Positions 1-7,042 of a stretch of 20,399 nt of DNA are shown here, piece after piece (within the stretch, counting starts at the first letter, position 1; each line of letters begins with the position of its first letter). The DNA is taken from positions 228,063 through 248,461 of the forward strand of contig MU646814.1 in the NCBI GenBank assembly GCA_026770585.1. The letters are read 5' to 3'. Position numbers and translations under genes: made by a program. The notes below the pieces were generated by a model that saw nothing but the letters and a program-made list of their open reading frames with translations, was not told where the DNA came from and ran no database searches. Source of the stretch: Baffinella frigidus. Taxonomy: Eukaryota; Cryptophyceae; Cryptomonadales; Baffinellaceae.

Positions 1-35
1 CGTGTGGGTTGATGACCTTGAGGTGGACGTGCCTA
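1..35 (-). pseudogene. Gene L, third Lf copy, cut by the window edge
   Basis: Only the 5' part of the exon (VHLKVINPH) is present before the window ends, preceded by the same GGTAG acceptor-like sequence as the 219-288 copy. Whether it is intact cannot be judged. The start-to-start spacing of the three copies is 256 and about 196 bp. Confidence 0.4.
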
Positions 36-370
36 CCCTACCCCTACACACGCCCTACCCTACCCTATCCTACCCTACCCCGACATACGCCCTACCCTAC
101 CCTAGCCCTACCTACCCTGTAACACGCGGCGACAAGCCTCCGGCGAAAAAACAGCAGGAGAGTAACACGCGGCCAAAGCCTGTGGCACGAAGGGGGGGGT
201 GGGGTGGGGGAGACAGACCTCTGATAAGAACTCTTGCGGGAGCGAAGTGCAGGCCTCGTGTGGGTTGATGACCTTGAGGTGGATGTGCCTACCCTACCCC
301 TACATACGCCCCACCCCACCCTACCCTACCCCGCTCTCCCCTGCCCCTCACACGCCCTACCCTACTGAGA
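36..370. repeat. CCCTA-rich intron repeats between Lf copies
   Basis: Runs of CCCTA, CCCCTA and CCCTACC at 38-118 and 292-365. Unlike most intronic repeats of gene L, these read CCCTA on the plus strand. Between them, 118-180 holds a short duplication, TAACACGCGGC, at two places about 44 bp apart, and 190-210 is a G-rich tract. No coding content is supported here outside the exon copies. Confidence 0.6.
219..288 (-). CDS. Gene L, second copy of exon Lf
   Basis: Repeats the core of the exon at 415-500 (VINPHEACTSLPQEF) with the same donor GAG|GTCTGT. Its upstream part differs: the nearest acceptor is GGGTAG above 288, which gives an entry phase that does not match exon Le. It may therefore be an alternative or a dead copy. 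The frame is chosen because the ACT/ACG and TCG/TCC differences from the other copy are silent in it. Confidence 0.4.
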
Positions 371-414
371 GAATGTGGGGTGTGGGGGGGGGGTGTTGGG
401 GGGAGAAGACAGAC

Positions 415-500
415 CTCTGATAAGAACTCTTGCGGGAGGGACGTGCGGGCCTCGTTTGGGTTGATGAACTTGAGGTGGACGTAGGGGCATGCGCGCAACC
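415..500 (-). CDS. Gene L, exon Lf (copy with best acceptor)
   Basis: Reads in the minus direction as 28 codons containing VHLKFINPNEARTSLPQEF. The acceptor is CCTAACCGCAG just above 500 and the donor is GAG|GTCTGT below 415. It begins with two bases that complete the codon left open by exon Le (1435-1496), so the phase fits, and it ends in phase 0. The protein family is not recognised. Two further copies of its core lie downstream (219-288 and 1-35). The 219-288 copy differs here by V/F, H/N, C/R and I/V changes plus two silent ones. The splice sites are seen; use in an mRNA is inferred. Confidence 0.55.
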
Positions 501-505
501 CTGCG

Positions 506-705
506 GTTAGGGTTCAGGGTTCGGGGGTTCGGGGGTTCGGGGTTTGGGGTTCAGGGTGTAGGGTGTAGGGTTTAGGGTTTGGGGGTTCGGGGTTTGGGGT
601 TCAGGGTTCAGGGTTCAGGGTTCAGGGTTCAGGGTTCAGGGTTCAGGGTTCAGGGTTCAGGGTTCAGGGCTCAGGGTTCAGTGTTCAGTGTTCAGTGTTC
701 AGTGT

Positions 706-772
<67 letters not shown>

Positions 773-830
773 GGCTGAGGGTTGAGGGTTGAGGGTTCAG
801 GGTTTAGGGGTTGGGTGTTAGGGTTCGCGT
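506..830. repeat. Degenerate TTTAGGG-type array (TTCAGGG, TTGAGGG)
   Basis: Nearly continuous 7-bp units. GGTTCAG dominates at about 598-680 and GGTTGAG at about 705-795, flanked by GGGGTTC and TTTAGGG variants. Homogeneous blocks of one variant after another suggest local spread of single units. The array lies in the inferred intron upstream of exon Lf; in transcript sense it reads CCCTGAA/CCCTCAA. Open frames through it are repeat artefacts. Confidence 0.85.
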
Positions 831-1290
831 TGTAGAGATACCTTTCGGGCACGTGCTGAAAGTTGCCCAACTTTGGTAACCTTCGGAGAAAGTTGACTAA
901 CTATGTCAACATTTGCCATCTTGTGCGAGCACAGGACAGGGAAAGAATCTTGGAAATTCTCCGATCTCGGGAAATTAGCACACAATGCTAGACTACAGCA
1001 GGCAGTAGCGCTCCCACACGAGACGCGGCCTGAAGAGCCCTAGGGCCCACGCCAGTTCAAAACGGTATGCGAGTGGGCTCCAAGCTAGGAGTCCAAGGGC
1101 GACCGTAGTCCAATACCGCATGCTGGTACGGAGTCCTAGGGCTCTCCGCACTCCCAAAACGGTATGCGAGTAACCCTGAATTGGCCCTTAGGCAGGTCGT
1201 AGGACCCTACCGTAGGGTGTATGCGCCTACTGGTCGCTTAAGAGATACACGAAGGTGCAATGCGCGGGGCTTTCCCAGACATGCAGGGAC
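831..1290. other. Gene-free stretch with inverted and direct repeat fragments
   Basis: No exon seen. AAAACGGTATGCGAGT occurs twice (about 1058 and 1156). AGAGCCCTAGG near 1034 pairs with CCTAGGGCTCT near 1134, and several CCTAGGG/CCGTAGG words resemble those in the hairpin at 15449-15610 and the repeat at 9442-9680. It is probably a decayed inverted-repeat element inside an intron. Confidence 0.4.
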
Positions 1291-1296
1291 GGTTGT

Positions 1297-1425
1297 AACC
1301 CTAAACCCTAAACCCTGCAGGGAGGCTCGTAACCCTAAACCCTAAACCCTGTAACCTACACCCTGCCCCAAACCCTAAAAGCTAACTGCCCAAAACCCTA
1401 AAAGCCCCAAACCCTAAAAGCTAAG
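1297..1425. repeat. CCCTAAA repeats, opposite to the local orientation
   Basis: TAACCCTAAACCCTAAACCCTG occurs here in two blocks about 35 bp apart, followed by AAACCCTAAAAGC units. On the plus strand these read CCCTAAA, the reverse of nearly all other repeats inside gene L, so this is an exception to the strand rule reported in the findings. Confidence 0.75.
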
Positions 1426-1434
1426 TGTGAGGAC

Positions 1435-1496
1435 CTGGTGCCTTGGATGTCGGCAGCTCTGGGAAGTTCTCGCCAACGTCGATCGATACCATGAAC
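1435..1496 (-). CDS. Gene L, exon Le (complete copy)
   Basis: Minus-strand exon with acceptor CACACAG| above 1496 and donor CCAG|GTCCTC below 1435. It is 62 nt: one base completing the last codon of exon Ld (AG+G, Arg), then FMVSIDVGENFPELPTSKAP, then one base joined by exon Lf. Entry and exit phases match both neighbours, which is good evidence that it is real. The family is not recognised. Two degraded copies lie upstream in the transcript, at 1690-1728 and 1965-2000. Confidence 0.65.
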
Positions 1497-1689
1497 CTGT
1501 GTGTTTGGGGTTTGGGGTTTAGTGTTTTAGGTTTGGGTTTTGGGACTGGGGTTTGGGGTCTGGGGTTTGGGGTTCGGGGTTTAGGGGTAAGGGCATAGTG
1601 TTGAGTGTTGAGTGTTTTAGTGTTTACCGTTCAGGGGTTAGGATGTCGGGTTTAGGGTTTGGGGTTTAGGGTTGGATTTGGGGCGTGGG

Positions 1690-1728
1690 GTGAAGTTCTC
1701 GCCAACATCGATCGAAACCATGGACCTG
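1690..1728 (-). pseudogene. Gene L, degraded Le copy
   Basis: Reads SMVSIDVGENF in the same frame as the complete exon and keeps the CACACAG acceptor, but loses similarity after about a dozen codons and runs into telomere-like repeat. It could only be used with a new donor site. Confidence 0.5.
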
Positions 1729-1964
1729 TGTGTTTCGGGTTTGGGGTTTAGTGTTTAGTGTTCAGTGTTTAGTGTTTAGTGTTTAGTGTTTAGTGTTGAG
1801 TGTTGAGTGTTGAGTGTTGAGTATTTAGTGTCGAGTGTTTAGTTTTTTTTGTTCAGTGTTTTGTGTTTTGTGTTGTAGGGTTTAGGGTTTAGTGTTTGGG
1901 TTCAAGGTCTAGGGTTTAGGGTTTAGAATTTAGGTTATAGGGTTCAGGGTTGAGAGGTTGGGGT

Positions 1965-2000
1965 TGAAATTCTCGCCAACGTCGACGATACCATGAACCT
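1965..2000 (-). pseudogene. Gene L, frameshifted Le copy
   Basis: Matches the first part of exon Le but is missing four bases inside the SIDVG segment, which breaks the frame, and the acceptor CAG is not preserved. Clearly decayed. Confidence 0.5.
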
Positions 2001-2085
2001 TCGGGTTTGGGGATTAATGTGTGGGGTTTGGGGTTTGGGGTTAGGGTTTGAGGTTCAAGGTTCAGAGGTAAGGGTTTAGCACGCA

Positions 2086-2345
2086 CTTGAAAAGCTTCTT
2101 GATCATGCGGTCGTGATCGGCATCGAGTCTAGCTCTGTCGCAATCTATTTCTCCATCGTAATCTATTTGGTCTCGCTAATCTGCTGAGCTCAGGCTCTTC
2201 CCCGCTCCAAAGTGGACATATTTGACCCGCAGACCCAGCATGTCAACTGACGAAGAGTCTGACAACCCGCGCGCCGCAGAGCTAGAACACGAAGTTTTGC
2301 AGCGCCAACTGGGAAAGGGACTTCAGCTGAATGGACATCAGGGCC
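2086..2345 (-). pseudogene. Fragment of the 3' half of exon Ld, then gene-free DNA
   Basis: At 2086-2125 the minus strand reads DRMIKKL, aligning with the DQDLMIKKPS end of exon Ld, followed by a donor-like GTGCGTGC. The rest of the interval (2126-2345) has two short similar words (CAATCTATTT, TAATCTATTT) and no exon I can support. Confidence 0.35.
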
Positions 2346-2450
2346 CACTTTGAGGGCTTCTTGTTCATGAGGTCTAGGTCACCGCCAGCCATCACGTGTG
2401 TCTTCCGCTGCCCCTTCGGGATCATCCGCGCGTGCTCTCTTTCGCAAGAC
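2346..2450 (-). CDS. Gene L, partial copy of exon Ld
   Basis: Minus strand: RMIPKGQRKTHVMAGGDLD then LMNKKPS. Against the complete copy at 2830-2963, four codon differences are silent and two change residues (Q/L, I/N). The 5' half (the Ala/Arg-rich part) is missing and the donor is altered by one base (CAAAGTGGGC instead of CCAGGTGCGT). It could be a decayed or alternative exon. Confidence 0.4.
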
Positions 2451-2599
2451 GTCCATCTAAAGGATTCCCGGTACAAACGGTACACACACCGGTATTTTAC
2501 ACCCTAAACGTACGAAATGGCTCCAACGCCTGGCATTTTCAAATCCAAAAGCACGAAATGGCTCCAACGCCAAGCCAAATCCGAGGCGACGGGACGCAC

Positions 2600-2682
2600 C
2601 TGGAGGGTTTCTTGATCATGAGGTCTTGGTCACCGCCAGCCATGACGTGTGTCTTCCGCTGCCCCTTGGGGATCATCCGTGC
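2600..2682 (-). CDS. Gene L, partial copy of exon Ld with intact donor
   Basis: Minus strand: RMIPKGQRKTHVMAGGDQD then LMIKKPS, with the same donor CCAG|GTGCGTCC as the complete copy. All three codon differences from that copy in this half (ACT/ACA, GCG/GCT, CCT/CCC) are silent. The 5' half is absent, so it needs an unseen acceptor. Confidence 0.5.
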
Positions 2683-2829
2683 TAACTAACGTCAACCCCC
2701 GTACACACCTTCAACTTTTGAGTGGATTGGCTGAAAAGAACCAATCTCGCGCGTGTCCGGACCCTGAAGTTGCCAGTCTGTATCGTGGTGGACTTCGGCA
2801 ACATCACCCCGCTAGGTGACGGGACGCAC

Positions 2830-2963
2830 CTGGAAGGTTTCTTGATCATGAGGTCTTGGTCACCGCCCGCCATGACGTGAGTCTTCCGCTGCCCCTTGGG
2901 GATCATCCGCGCGATCGTTGCTGACTTGCGCGCCGCCTCCGCACGGACCCTCGCCGCCGCAAC
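2830..2963 (-). CDS. Gene L, exon Ld (complete copy)
   Basis: 134 nt on the minus strand: an Ala/Arg-rich first half VAAARVRAEAARKSATIARM, then IPKGQRKTHVMAGGDQDLMI, then KKPS. The donor is CCAG|GTGCGTCC. Entry is in phase 0, matching exon Lc, and exit in phase 2, matching exon Le. This copy's acceptor is weak (ATGAAG|G); the neighbouring copy at 3018-3089 has a strong one (CTTTCCAG|G). The first half is probably helical and the second half is basic. The family is not recognised. It is the best-supported exon of the gene, because parts of it recur about eight times and two copies show only silent change. Confidence 0.65.
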
Positions 2964-3017
2964 CTTCATGGGGAACGAGCGGAAATCAGGGCAGTTGCGC
3001 CTACGGGGCTGCAAAAT

Positions 3018-3089
3018 GTTCGAGGGGATCATCCGTGCGATCGTCGCTGACTTGCGCGCCGCCTCTGCTCGCACCCGCGCTGCGGCCAC
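3018..3089 (-). CDS. Gene L, copy of the 5' half of exon Ld with strong acceptor
   Basis: Begins directly after CTTTCCAG (minus strand) and encodes the same 22 residues as the start of the complete copy, with nine codons altered silently and none altered in sense. After MIP it diverges (SNILQ) and so lacks the second half. A hybrid of this acceptor half and a neighbouring donor half would make a complete exon. Confidence 0.55.
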
Positions 3090-3222
3090 CTGGAAAGAAG
3101 GAGTGCATCAGGATGCGTCGCATGTTGAGTTTTGCAAGAGATCATAGGGGACCATCCTTGCAATCGTTGCTGATTGTCGCTGACTTGCGATTGTCGCTGA
3201 CTGTACGACTAACTGTACGGGG

Positions 3223-3303
3223 CTTCCGCTGCCCCTTGGGGATCATCCTTGCGATCGTTGCTGAGTTGCGCGCTGCCTCTACTCGCACCCGCGCTGCGGC
3301 TAC
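3223..3303 (-). CDS. Gene L, further copy of exon Ld (5' two-thirds)
   Basis: Minus strand starts after GAGGCAG with VAAARVRVEAARNSATIARM, then IPKGQRK, and then leaves the family. Compared with the 3018-3089 copy it has A/V and K/N changes as well as silent ones. The donor half is missing. Confidence 0.45.
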
Positions 3304-3339
3304 CTGCCTCGCATGAGCGCATTCAGGACAGGCATTGAG

Positions 3340-3570
3340 TTTTGCAAGAGGTCCGAGGGGGTCTCACAGGAAAACGGTTTTAATTTGAAACTTTCTGGCA
3401 ACGAAGTTTACTACACGTCATGAGTTTTACTAGTAATATTAAAGCATTCGTGTAGTAATTTTCATTGAACCCAATGGTTTTGAATCAAAACCGTTTCCTT
3501 ATGAGACCAGCCCCGCGTGCGACGCTGACCTGCGCGCCGCCTCTTTCCGCACTCGCGTCGCGGCACCCTG
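3340..3570 (-). pseudogene. Gene L, Ld copy split by an inverted-repeat element
   Basis: The stretch 3516-3565 keeps the Ala/Arg-rich half (minus strand, after GAGCAG|GG). The next expected part appears only beyond position 3360, on the far side of the 149-bp inverted-repeat element at 3360-3508. The element therefore interrupts this copy. Confidence 0.45.
3360..3508. mobile_element. 149-bp MITE-like element with about 30-bp terminal inverted repeats
   Basis: The left end GGTCTCACAGGAAAACGGTT and the right end (reverse complement GGTCTCATAAGGAAACGGTT) match over about 30 bp with a few mismatches. Inside, TACTACACG and CGTGTAGTA form a second inverted pair. The centre is AT-rich, unlike the GC-rich exon copy around it. 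There is no coding capacity and I found no clear target-site duplication. Confidence 0.65.
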
Positions 3571-3639
3571 CTCATGTGTACCATGAAACACGTGTTTAAC
3601 GGTGGACTTAGCATAGGGGGTTGTAAGAGATCTTGAGGG

Positions 3640-3900
3640 GATCGTCTGCGCGTGCTGTGCGGGGATCGCCGCCTACGCACGAACCAGCACCTGCCACGCA
3701 ACGATGACCTGTGCACCAAGTCCCTCTGTTTTTTTAAGTCAACTCGCCTTCAATCGCTCACAAATCTGTCAACTTATCCGGATCCCGGATTAAAATACTT
3801 TTAGAAGTGCAGGGAATAATAGAAAGACTCAACAAAATAGCCCTGTTTGATGCACAGGCCATCGTCGCGTGGCTGCGCTATCTGCCTCGGATGAGTGCAT
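3640..3900 (-). pseudogene. Two remnants of exon Ld
   Basis: At about 3640-3690 and 3862-3890 the minus strand retains the acceptor region (GTGGCAG|GTGC; GAGGCAG|ATAGC) and scraps of the Ala/Arg-rich segment, with stop codons. Flanking words such as GCATTCA beside the second remnant also match the copy at 3303-3345, so intron sequence was duplicated with the exon. The stretch 3700-3860 shows nothing recognisable. Confidence 0.35.
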
Positions 3901-3904
3901 TCAA

Positions 3905-4030
3905 TGCACGGGGTTGCATCACTCGGTGGACTACCGATGTTTCACAGCACCCATAATCTGGGTGCAACGTGACCACGTGCTGTACCTGAAGAGGGCTACA
4001 TAAGTAAAATTCAACGGGAGTCCGATTTCT
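3905..4030 (-). repeat. Dispersed repeat, minus-strand copy
   Basis: Read on the minus strand it shares TGGTCACGT, ATTATG, GTGCTGTGAAAC and GTCCACCGAGTG, in that order, with plus-strand copies at 6734-6870 and 7043-7175. No protein frame is conserved among them, so it is treated as a non-coding dispersed element. Confidence 0.55.
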
Positions 4031-4109
4031 GTGAAAAAGTTTCACACCTCCCTGGTTCACTTCGACGTTTGGATCTCGGTGAGTCCACTTCGGAGTCTGG
4101 TGGAGCACC

Positions 4110-4150
4110 TAACCTCGAGGTTTATATATATACATATATTATATATATAT

Positions 4151-4182
<32 letters not shown>

Positions 4183-4301
4183 ATATAAATATATGTATAT
4201 ATATATAATATACATATTATATATATATAATATGTATATATATTATATTATATTATATTATATTATATATACATATGGTAGGGAGTGGCACCTCGAGGTT
4301 A
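4110..4301. mobile_element. 192-bp AT-palindrome element with 12-bp inverted ends
   Basis: TAACCTCGAGGT at 4110-4121 and its exact reverse complement at 4290-4301 bracket a block that is almost pure TA/TAATA repeat (4122-4276). The ends suggest an inserted foldback element or a cruciform-prone expansion. Small frames through it are low-complexity artefacts. Confidence 0.6.
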
Positions 4302-4336
4302 GCGCGGTAGGCGGACTCGCGCGCGTTGTACCCGAC

Positions 4337-4384
4337 CTTCGCCGCAGCCACCGCCGCGTCGTTCTCCGTGTTGCTCACAAATTT
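4337..4384 (-). CDS. Gene L, exon Lc (copy nearest exon Ld)
   Basis: 48 nt on the minus strand, acceptor AACCAG| and donor AAG|GTCGGG, encoding KFVSNTENDAAVAAAK. It is phase 0 at both ends, so it joins Lb and Ld (VAAAR...) in frame. It resembles an extension of the Ala-rich helix of Ld. Three more copies lie at 4478-4524, about 4590-4637 and about 4730-4777. The donor is not the strongest form (GTCGGG), so the exact 3' end is uncertain. Confidence 0.55.
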
Positions 4385-4394
4385 CTGGTTGAGT

Positions 4395-4805
4395 GTTCAG
4401 GGTTTAGGGTTCAGGGTTTCACAGGGACTTAGAGCTTCGAGTTCACAGGGACTGAGGGCTTGGAGTTCAGGGTTGCATACGCCGTGGCCACAGCCGTCTC
4501 GTTCTCCGTGTTGCTGACAAATTTCTGGTTGAGCGTTGAGGGTTTCAGTTGCAGGGCTGCAAACACAAGGGCTTATGGTTGAGGGATTCAGACATCGCGG
4601 GGACCGCCGCCTCGTTCTCCGTGTTGCTCAACACTTTCTGGTGTAGGGCTTAGGGTTTAGGGTTCAGGGTTGCACAGGGACTTAGAGCTTAGAGTTCACA
4701 GGGGCTGAGGGCTTGCGGTTCAGGGTTTCAGACACCGCGGCCACCGCCGTCTCGTTCGCCGTGTTGCTCGACTCTTTCTGGTGCAGGGCTTAGGGCTTAG
4801 GGTTC
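4395..4805. repeat. TTTAGGG-type repeats between Lc copies
   Basis: Short blocks of GGGTTTAGGGTTCAGGG at about 4395-4425, 4643-4670 and 4785-4803. Each lies directly upstream (transcript sense) of an Lc copy's acceptor CAG. Confidence 0.7.
4478..4777 (-). CDS. Gene L, three further copies of exon Lc
   Basis: At 4478-4524 (KFVSNTENETAVATA), about 4590-4637 (KVLSNTENEAAV) and about 4730-4777 (KESSNTANETAV). The same reading frame stays open in all three, and the acceptor CAG| is kept. Between the first two copies listed as Lc, three codon differences are silent and three change residues over 15 codons. The copies are separated by GGGTTTAGGGTTCAGGG repeats and a shared ACAGGGACTTAGAGCTT motif, so intron and exon were duplicated together. 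Confidence 0.5.
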
Positions 4806-5290
4806 GTGAGAAGGCACCCGCCTATCTTCCGTGGCGATGTCATTGATGTTGACCCCATTCTACCAACCCGCTCCTTTCCTCACAACGACCTTTTTTCGGC
4901 GTAATTTGAACTTTCCTCAGAACGATTTTTTGCCGGCGTGATTGGAAGCATCGGGACCCGCGGACTATTCTCAAGTTGGCATGCTACCACCCTGAAGGGG
5001 ACTTGCGGCCAATCCCGAATAACCCTTTATCGCAAACGTTGACACGGTGTGTGCCGCTTAAATACTTATGAGATCTTTTCGTACCAGATCCATTCATCAC
5101 GGGGGACTGCTCTGAGCAGTCCATTGTCCTTGAGAATCGCAAAATTGACTTAAGAACGCTTCCAGGTCCGCTCCAGGGCGGGGTATGCGGTGCAGATCCG
5201 TCAACTTCGGGGGGAGAAAGCGCCCGTGCGCACCAAACGGGTGAGCCCAACTAGAGTGAGACAGGGCTAGGCTATGTCACGGCGGCTTTC
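4806..5290. other. Gene-free intron or intergenic stretch
   Basis: No exon, array or hairpin that I can support. Minor feature: a short imperfect repeat of CTTTCCTCA-AACGA-TTTTT at about 4876 and 4912. Confidence 0.4.
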
Positions 5291-5300
5291 AATCCACTCT

Positions 5301-5365
5301 GCAGGGGTACCTCGCCCATAACGAGGCGCAACCCCCCCTGGGACCACCGTAGGTGGTATTCTTTG
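5301..5365. mobile_element. Fragment related to the 18193-18319 inverted-repeat element
   Basis: CAGGGGTACCTCGCCCATAA followed by a C-run, then GGGACCACCGTAGG, repeats the order of the left half of the element at 18193-18319 (AGGGGTACCTCGCTCATGA, C-run, AGGACCACCATAGG). Only one end is present. Confidence 0.5.
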
Positions 5366-5429
5366 ACAAAAAATAAAATATGGCGTCGCCTGACGCTCCG
5401 CTCGCCCAAAAAATATCAAAAATGTGAGC

Positions 5430-5486
5430 GCTCTTCATCCTCATCCTCCTCCTTCTTCGGAAACAAAGTCTCCATTGCCAACGCTG
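5430..5486 (-). CDS. Gene L, copy of exon Lb with altered tail
   Basis: Minus strand reads ALAMETLFPKKEEDEDEE after GGCAG. The METLFPKK core is identical to the complete copy at 5764-5841, and the acidic tail has varied by codon replacement (D/E runs). No donor follows the tail directly, so it may be decaying. Confidence 0.45.
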
Positions 5487-5597
5487 CCGATTCTCCAGAA
5501 ACAAGACATACACCCATACGGTAGGCTATCCGTAGGGACATAGGGGGGTTCCTACGAATAAGGTAACGGAAAGTCGGTGGATTGTCCATCAAAAATC

Positions 5598-5641
5598 CCT
5601 TGGTAGCCCGCTGTGTGGACCTTGGTAGCCCGCTGCGTGGA
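5598..5641. repeat. 22-bp unit repeated twice in tandem
   Basis: CCTTGGTAGCCCGCTGTGTG and its next copy, 22 bp on, differ at a single base (TGTG/TGCG). No further copies. Confidence 0.8.
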
Positions 5642-5667
5642 CCTAACAGGAGTGTGAGGAGGAGCAA

Positions 5668-5709
5668 ACCTCCTCTTCCTCTTCCTCATCCTTCTTCCGA
5701 AACATGGCG
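5668..5709 (-). pseudogene. Gene L, fragment of exon Lb
   Basis: Only the FPKK-acidic tail region is left (minus strand CGCCATGTTTCGGAAGAAGG onward, with GAGGAAGAGGAAGAGGAGG). The METL segment is truncated. Confidence 0.4.
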
Positions 5710-5763
5710 ACCTAAATAGGCTGAGAAGGTGCGCAAAAAAATCCAAACGAGTGGGACAGTAAC

Positions 5764-5841
5764 CTCTTCCTCTTCCTCCGCATCCTTCTTTGGAAACAAA
5801 GTCTCCATCGCCAACGCTGCCATCGCCCCGGGAAGGTTCAA
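5764..5841 (-). CDS. Gene L, exon Lb (complete copy)
   Basis: 78 nt on the minus strand: acceptor CCCCGGCAG|, LNLPGAMAALAMETLFPKKD then AEEEEE, donor GAG|GTTACT. It is phase 0 at both ends, matching La and Lc. It ends in a strongly acidic run. The family is not recognised. Four further copies surround it; the acceptor-side copies at 5920-5970 and 6095-6138 start with Met instead of Leu. Confidence 0.55.
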
Positions 5842-5919
5842 CTGCCGGGGTTTTGGGTTTATGGTTAGGGTTCAAGGTCAGGGGCAATGCCCCCTTTGAA
5901 GAGTTGTGGGGGCGGGAGC

Positions 5920-6138
5920 GAAAACAGAGTCTCCATCTCCCACCGTTGTGAGTGCCCCGGGAAGGTTCATCTGCGGCTTAGGGTCTAGAGTTGAGAGTTT
6001 GAACCTAGCGCCACAGAAGGCTGACCTGCGGTTTATGGTTCAGAGTTGAGAAGGAGCGCCCCATAAGGTTGACCGTGTCGAGGGCTGAGGGTTCAAAGTC
6101 TCCAGTGCCAACACTGCCATCGCCCCAGGAAGGTTCAT
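5920..6138 (-). pseudogene. Gene L, two degraded copies of exon Lb
   Basis: 6095-6138 reads MNLPGAMAVLALETL after CCGGCAG|, then runs into repeat. 5920-5970 starts MNLPGAL after AAGCCGCAG| but is frameshifted afterwards. Both keep the acceptor better than the exon end. Confidence 0.5.
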
Positions 6139-6149
6139 CTGCCGGAGTT

Positions 6150-6425
6150 TAGGGGTTAGGGTGTGGGGTGTGGGGTTTAGGGTTTAGGGTGTGGGGTTTA
6201 GGGTTGAAGGTTCAGGGTTCAGGGTTTAGGGTTCAGGGTTTAGGGTTTAGGGTTTAGGGTTTAGGGTTTAGGGTTTAGGGTTTAGGGTTTGGGGTTTAGG
6301 GTTCAGGGTGTTTGGTTTAGGGTTTAGGGTTCAGGGTTTAGGGTTTAGGGTTTAGGGTTTAGGGTTTAGGGTTTAGGGTTTATGGTTCAGGGTTCAGGGT
6401 TCAGGGTTAGGGTTTGGAACGAGCG
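6150..6425. repeat. Long TTTAGGG array
   Basis: The purest telomere-type block in the window: runs of perfect TTTAGGG at about 6235-6295 and 6325-6385, with TTCAGGG and GTGTGGGG variants at the edges. It lies directly upstream (transcript sense) of the outermost Lb copy. It is internal to a gene region, so it is not a chromosome end. Confidence 0.9.
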
Positions 6426-6429
6426 CCCC

Positions 6430-6730
6430 ATACGGTTGACCTGCGGTTCAGGTATTCACCTGCAGGGGCACACCACCCTTTTTTATGGAGGCGAAACAAC
6501 ACTTCTGGAGGGTGTGGGGTATAGTGTATAGGGTGTGGGGTCTAAACCCTACACCCTAAGGGAGCACCGTTGATTCATCGGCGAGACCCTCCGCGGAAAG
6601 CCTAAACCTAAATCCTGAACCCTAAACCAGGCTCGGTGACGGCACCAGTGTGTGTTGTTTTGCAGTCGCACGGTGGACTACGAGGTTTTCTTTCTAAAAG
6701 CAGCAATTCAATTCACGGTGTTAGCCCGTT
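6430..6730. other. Mixed-orientation repeat remnants, no gene
   Basis: GGGTGTGGGGT units at 6510-6540 meet CTAAACCCTACACCCTAAGG at 6543-6562, an orientation switch, with AACCCTAAACC again near 6618. CGGTGGACTAC near 6671 is a word from the dispersed repeat. No exon seen. Confidence 0.5.
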
Positions 6731-6733
6731 GCT

Positions 6734-6870
6734 GGTTCAAACTTGGTCACGTCACACCTATATTATGTGTGCTGTGAAACTGTCGTAGTTCGCCGAGTGG
6801 ATGAGTGCAAGAGGAGTATACCGCGGTTGTGTACGCGCGAATCAATTCGAACTGCGGCGTGAGGAGAGTC
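6734..6870 (+). repeat. Dispersed repeat, first plus-strand copy
   Basis: Shares AACTTGGTCACGT, CACCTA-ATTAT, GTGCT-TGAAA, GTATACCGCGGT and GTGTACGCGCG, in order, with 7043-7175, about 309 bp away. The pair is a divergent tandem duplication. The minus-strand copy is at 3905-4030. Confidence 0.6.
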
Positions 6871-6913
6871 CCTACATGCGGTGATGTTTCACAGCGAGCA
6901 GAGTGTCGAACCA

Positions 6914-7018
6914 TGTTCCTGGTGTGTCGGACACTGTTCCAACTGTGTCAGACACCCTTCCAACTGTGCCGAACACTCTTCCTGGTGTGTTCAACACTTT
7001 TTCTGGTGTGTCGGACAC
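6914..7018 (+). repeat. Five exact-length 21-bp tandem units
   Basis: Units start at 6914, 6935, 6956, 6977 and 6998, each of the form T-TTCCTGGTGTGTCGGACAC with substitutions only. Because 21 is a multiple of three, an open frame (6805-7185 by translation) passes through, giving heptads such as LFLVCRT and LFQLCQT. Nothing else supports coding. Confidence 0.85.
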
Positions 7019-7042
7019 AGTTTTCGACAGATAGGCGAAAGA

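Larger units (their letters stand above)
1501..2080. repeat. TTTAGGG/TTTAGTG arrays around the Le copies
   Basis: Degenerate 7-bp units fill the gaps between the three Le copies: GGGGTTT near 1503-1590, GTGTTTA/GTGTTGA at 1740-1850 and GGGTTTA at 1875-1960. In transcript sense they are CCCTAAA-like and lie upstream of each copy's acceptor. Confidence 0.8.

Noticed and set aside
685-870. Minus-strand frame rich in Leu-Asn-Pro-Gln
   Set aside because: It is a translation of the TTGAGGG repeat; the same peptide pattern appears in every array of that unit.
6150-6425. Telomere or chromosome end
   Set aside because: The TTTAGGG units are degenerate, flanked on both sides by exon-like sequence, and occur in both orientations at many sites in the window, so they are interstitial.
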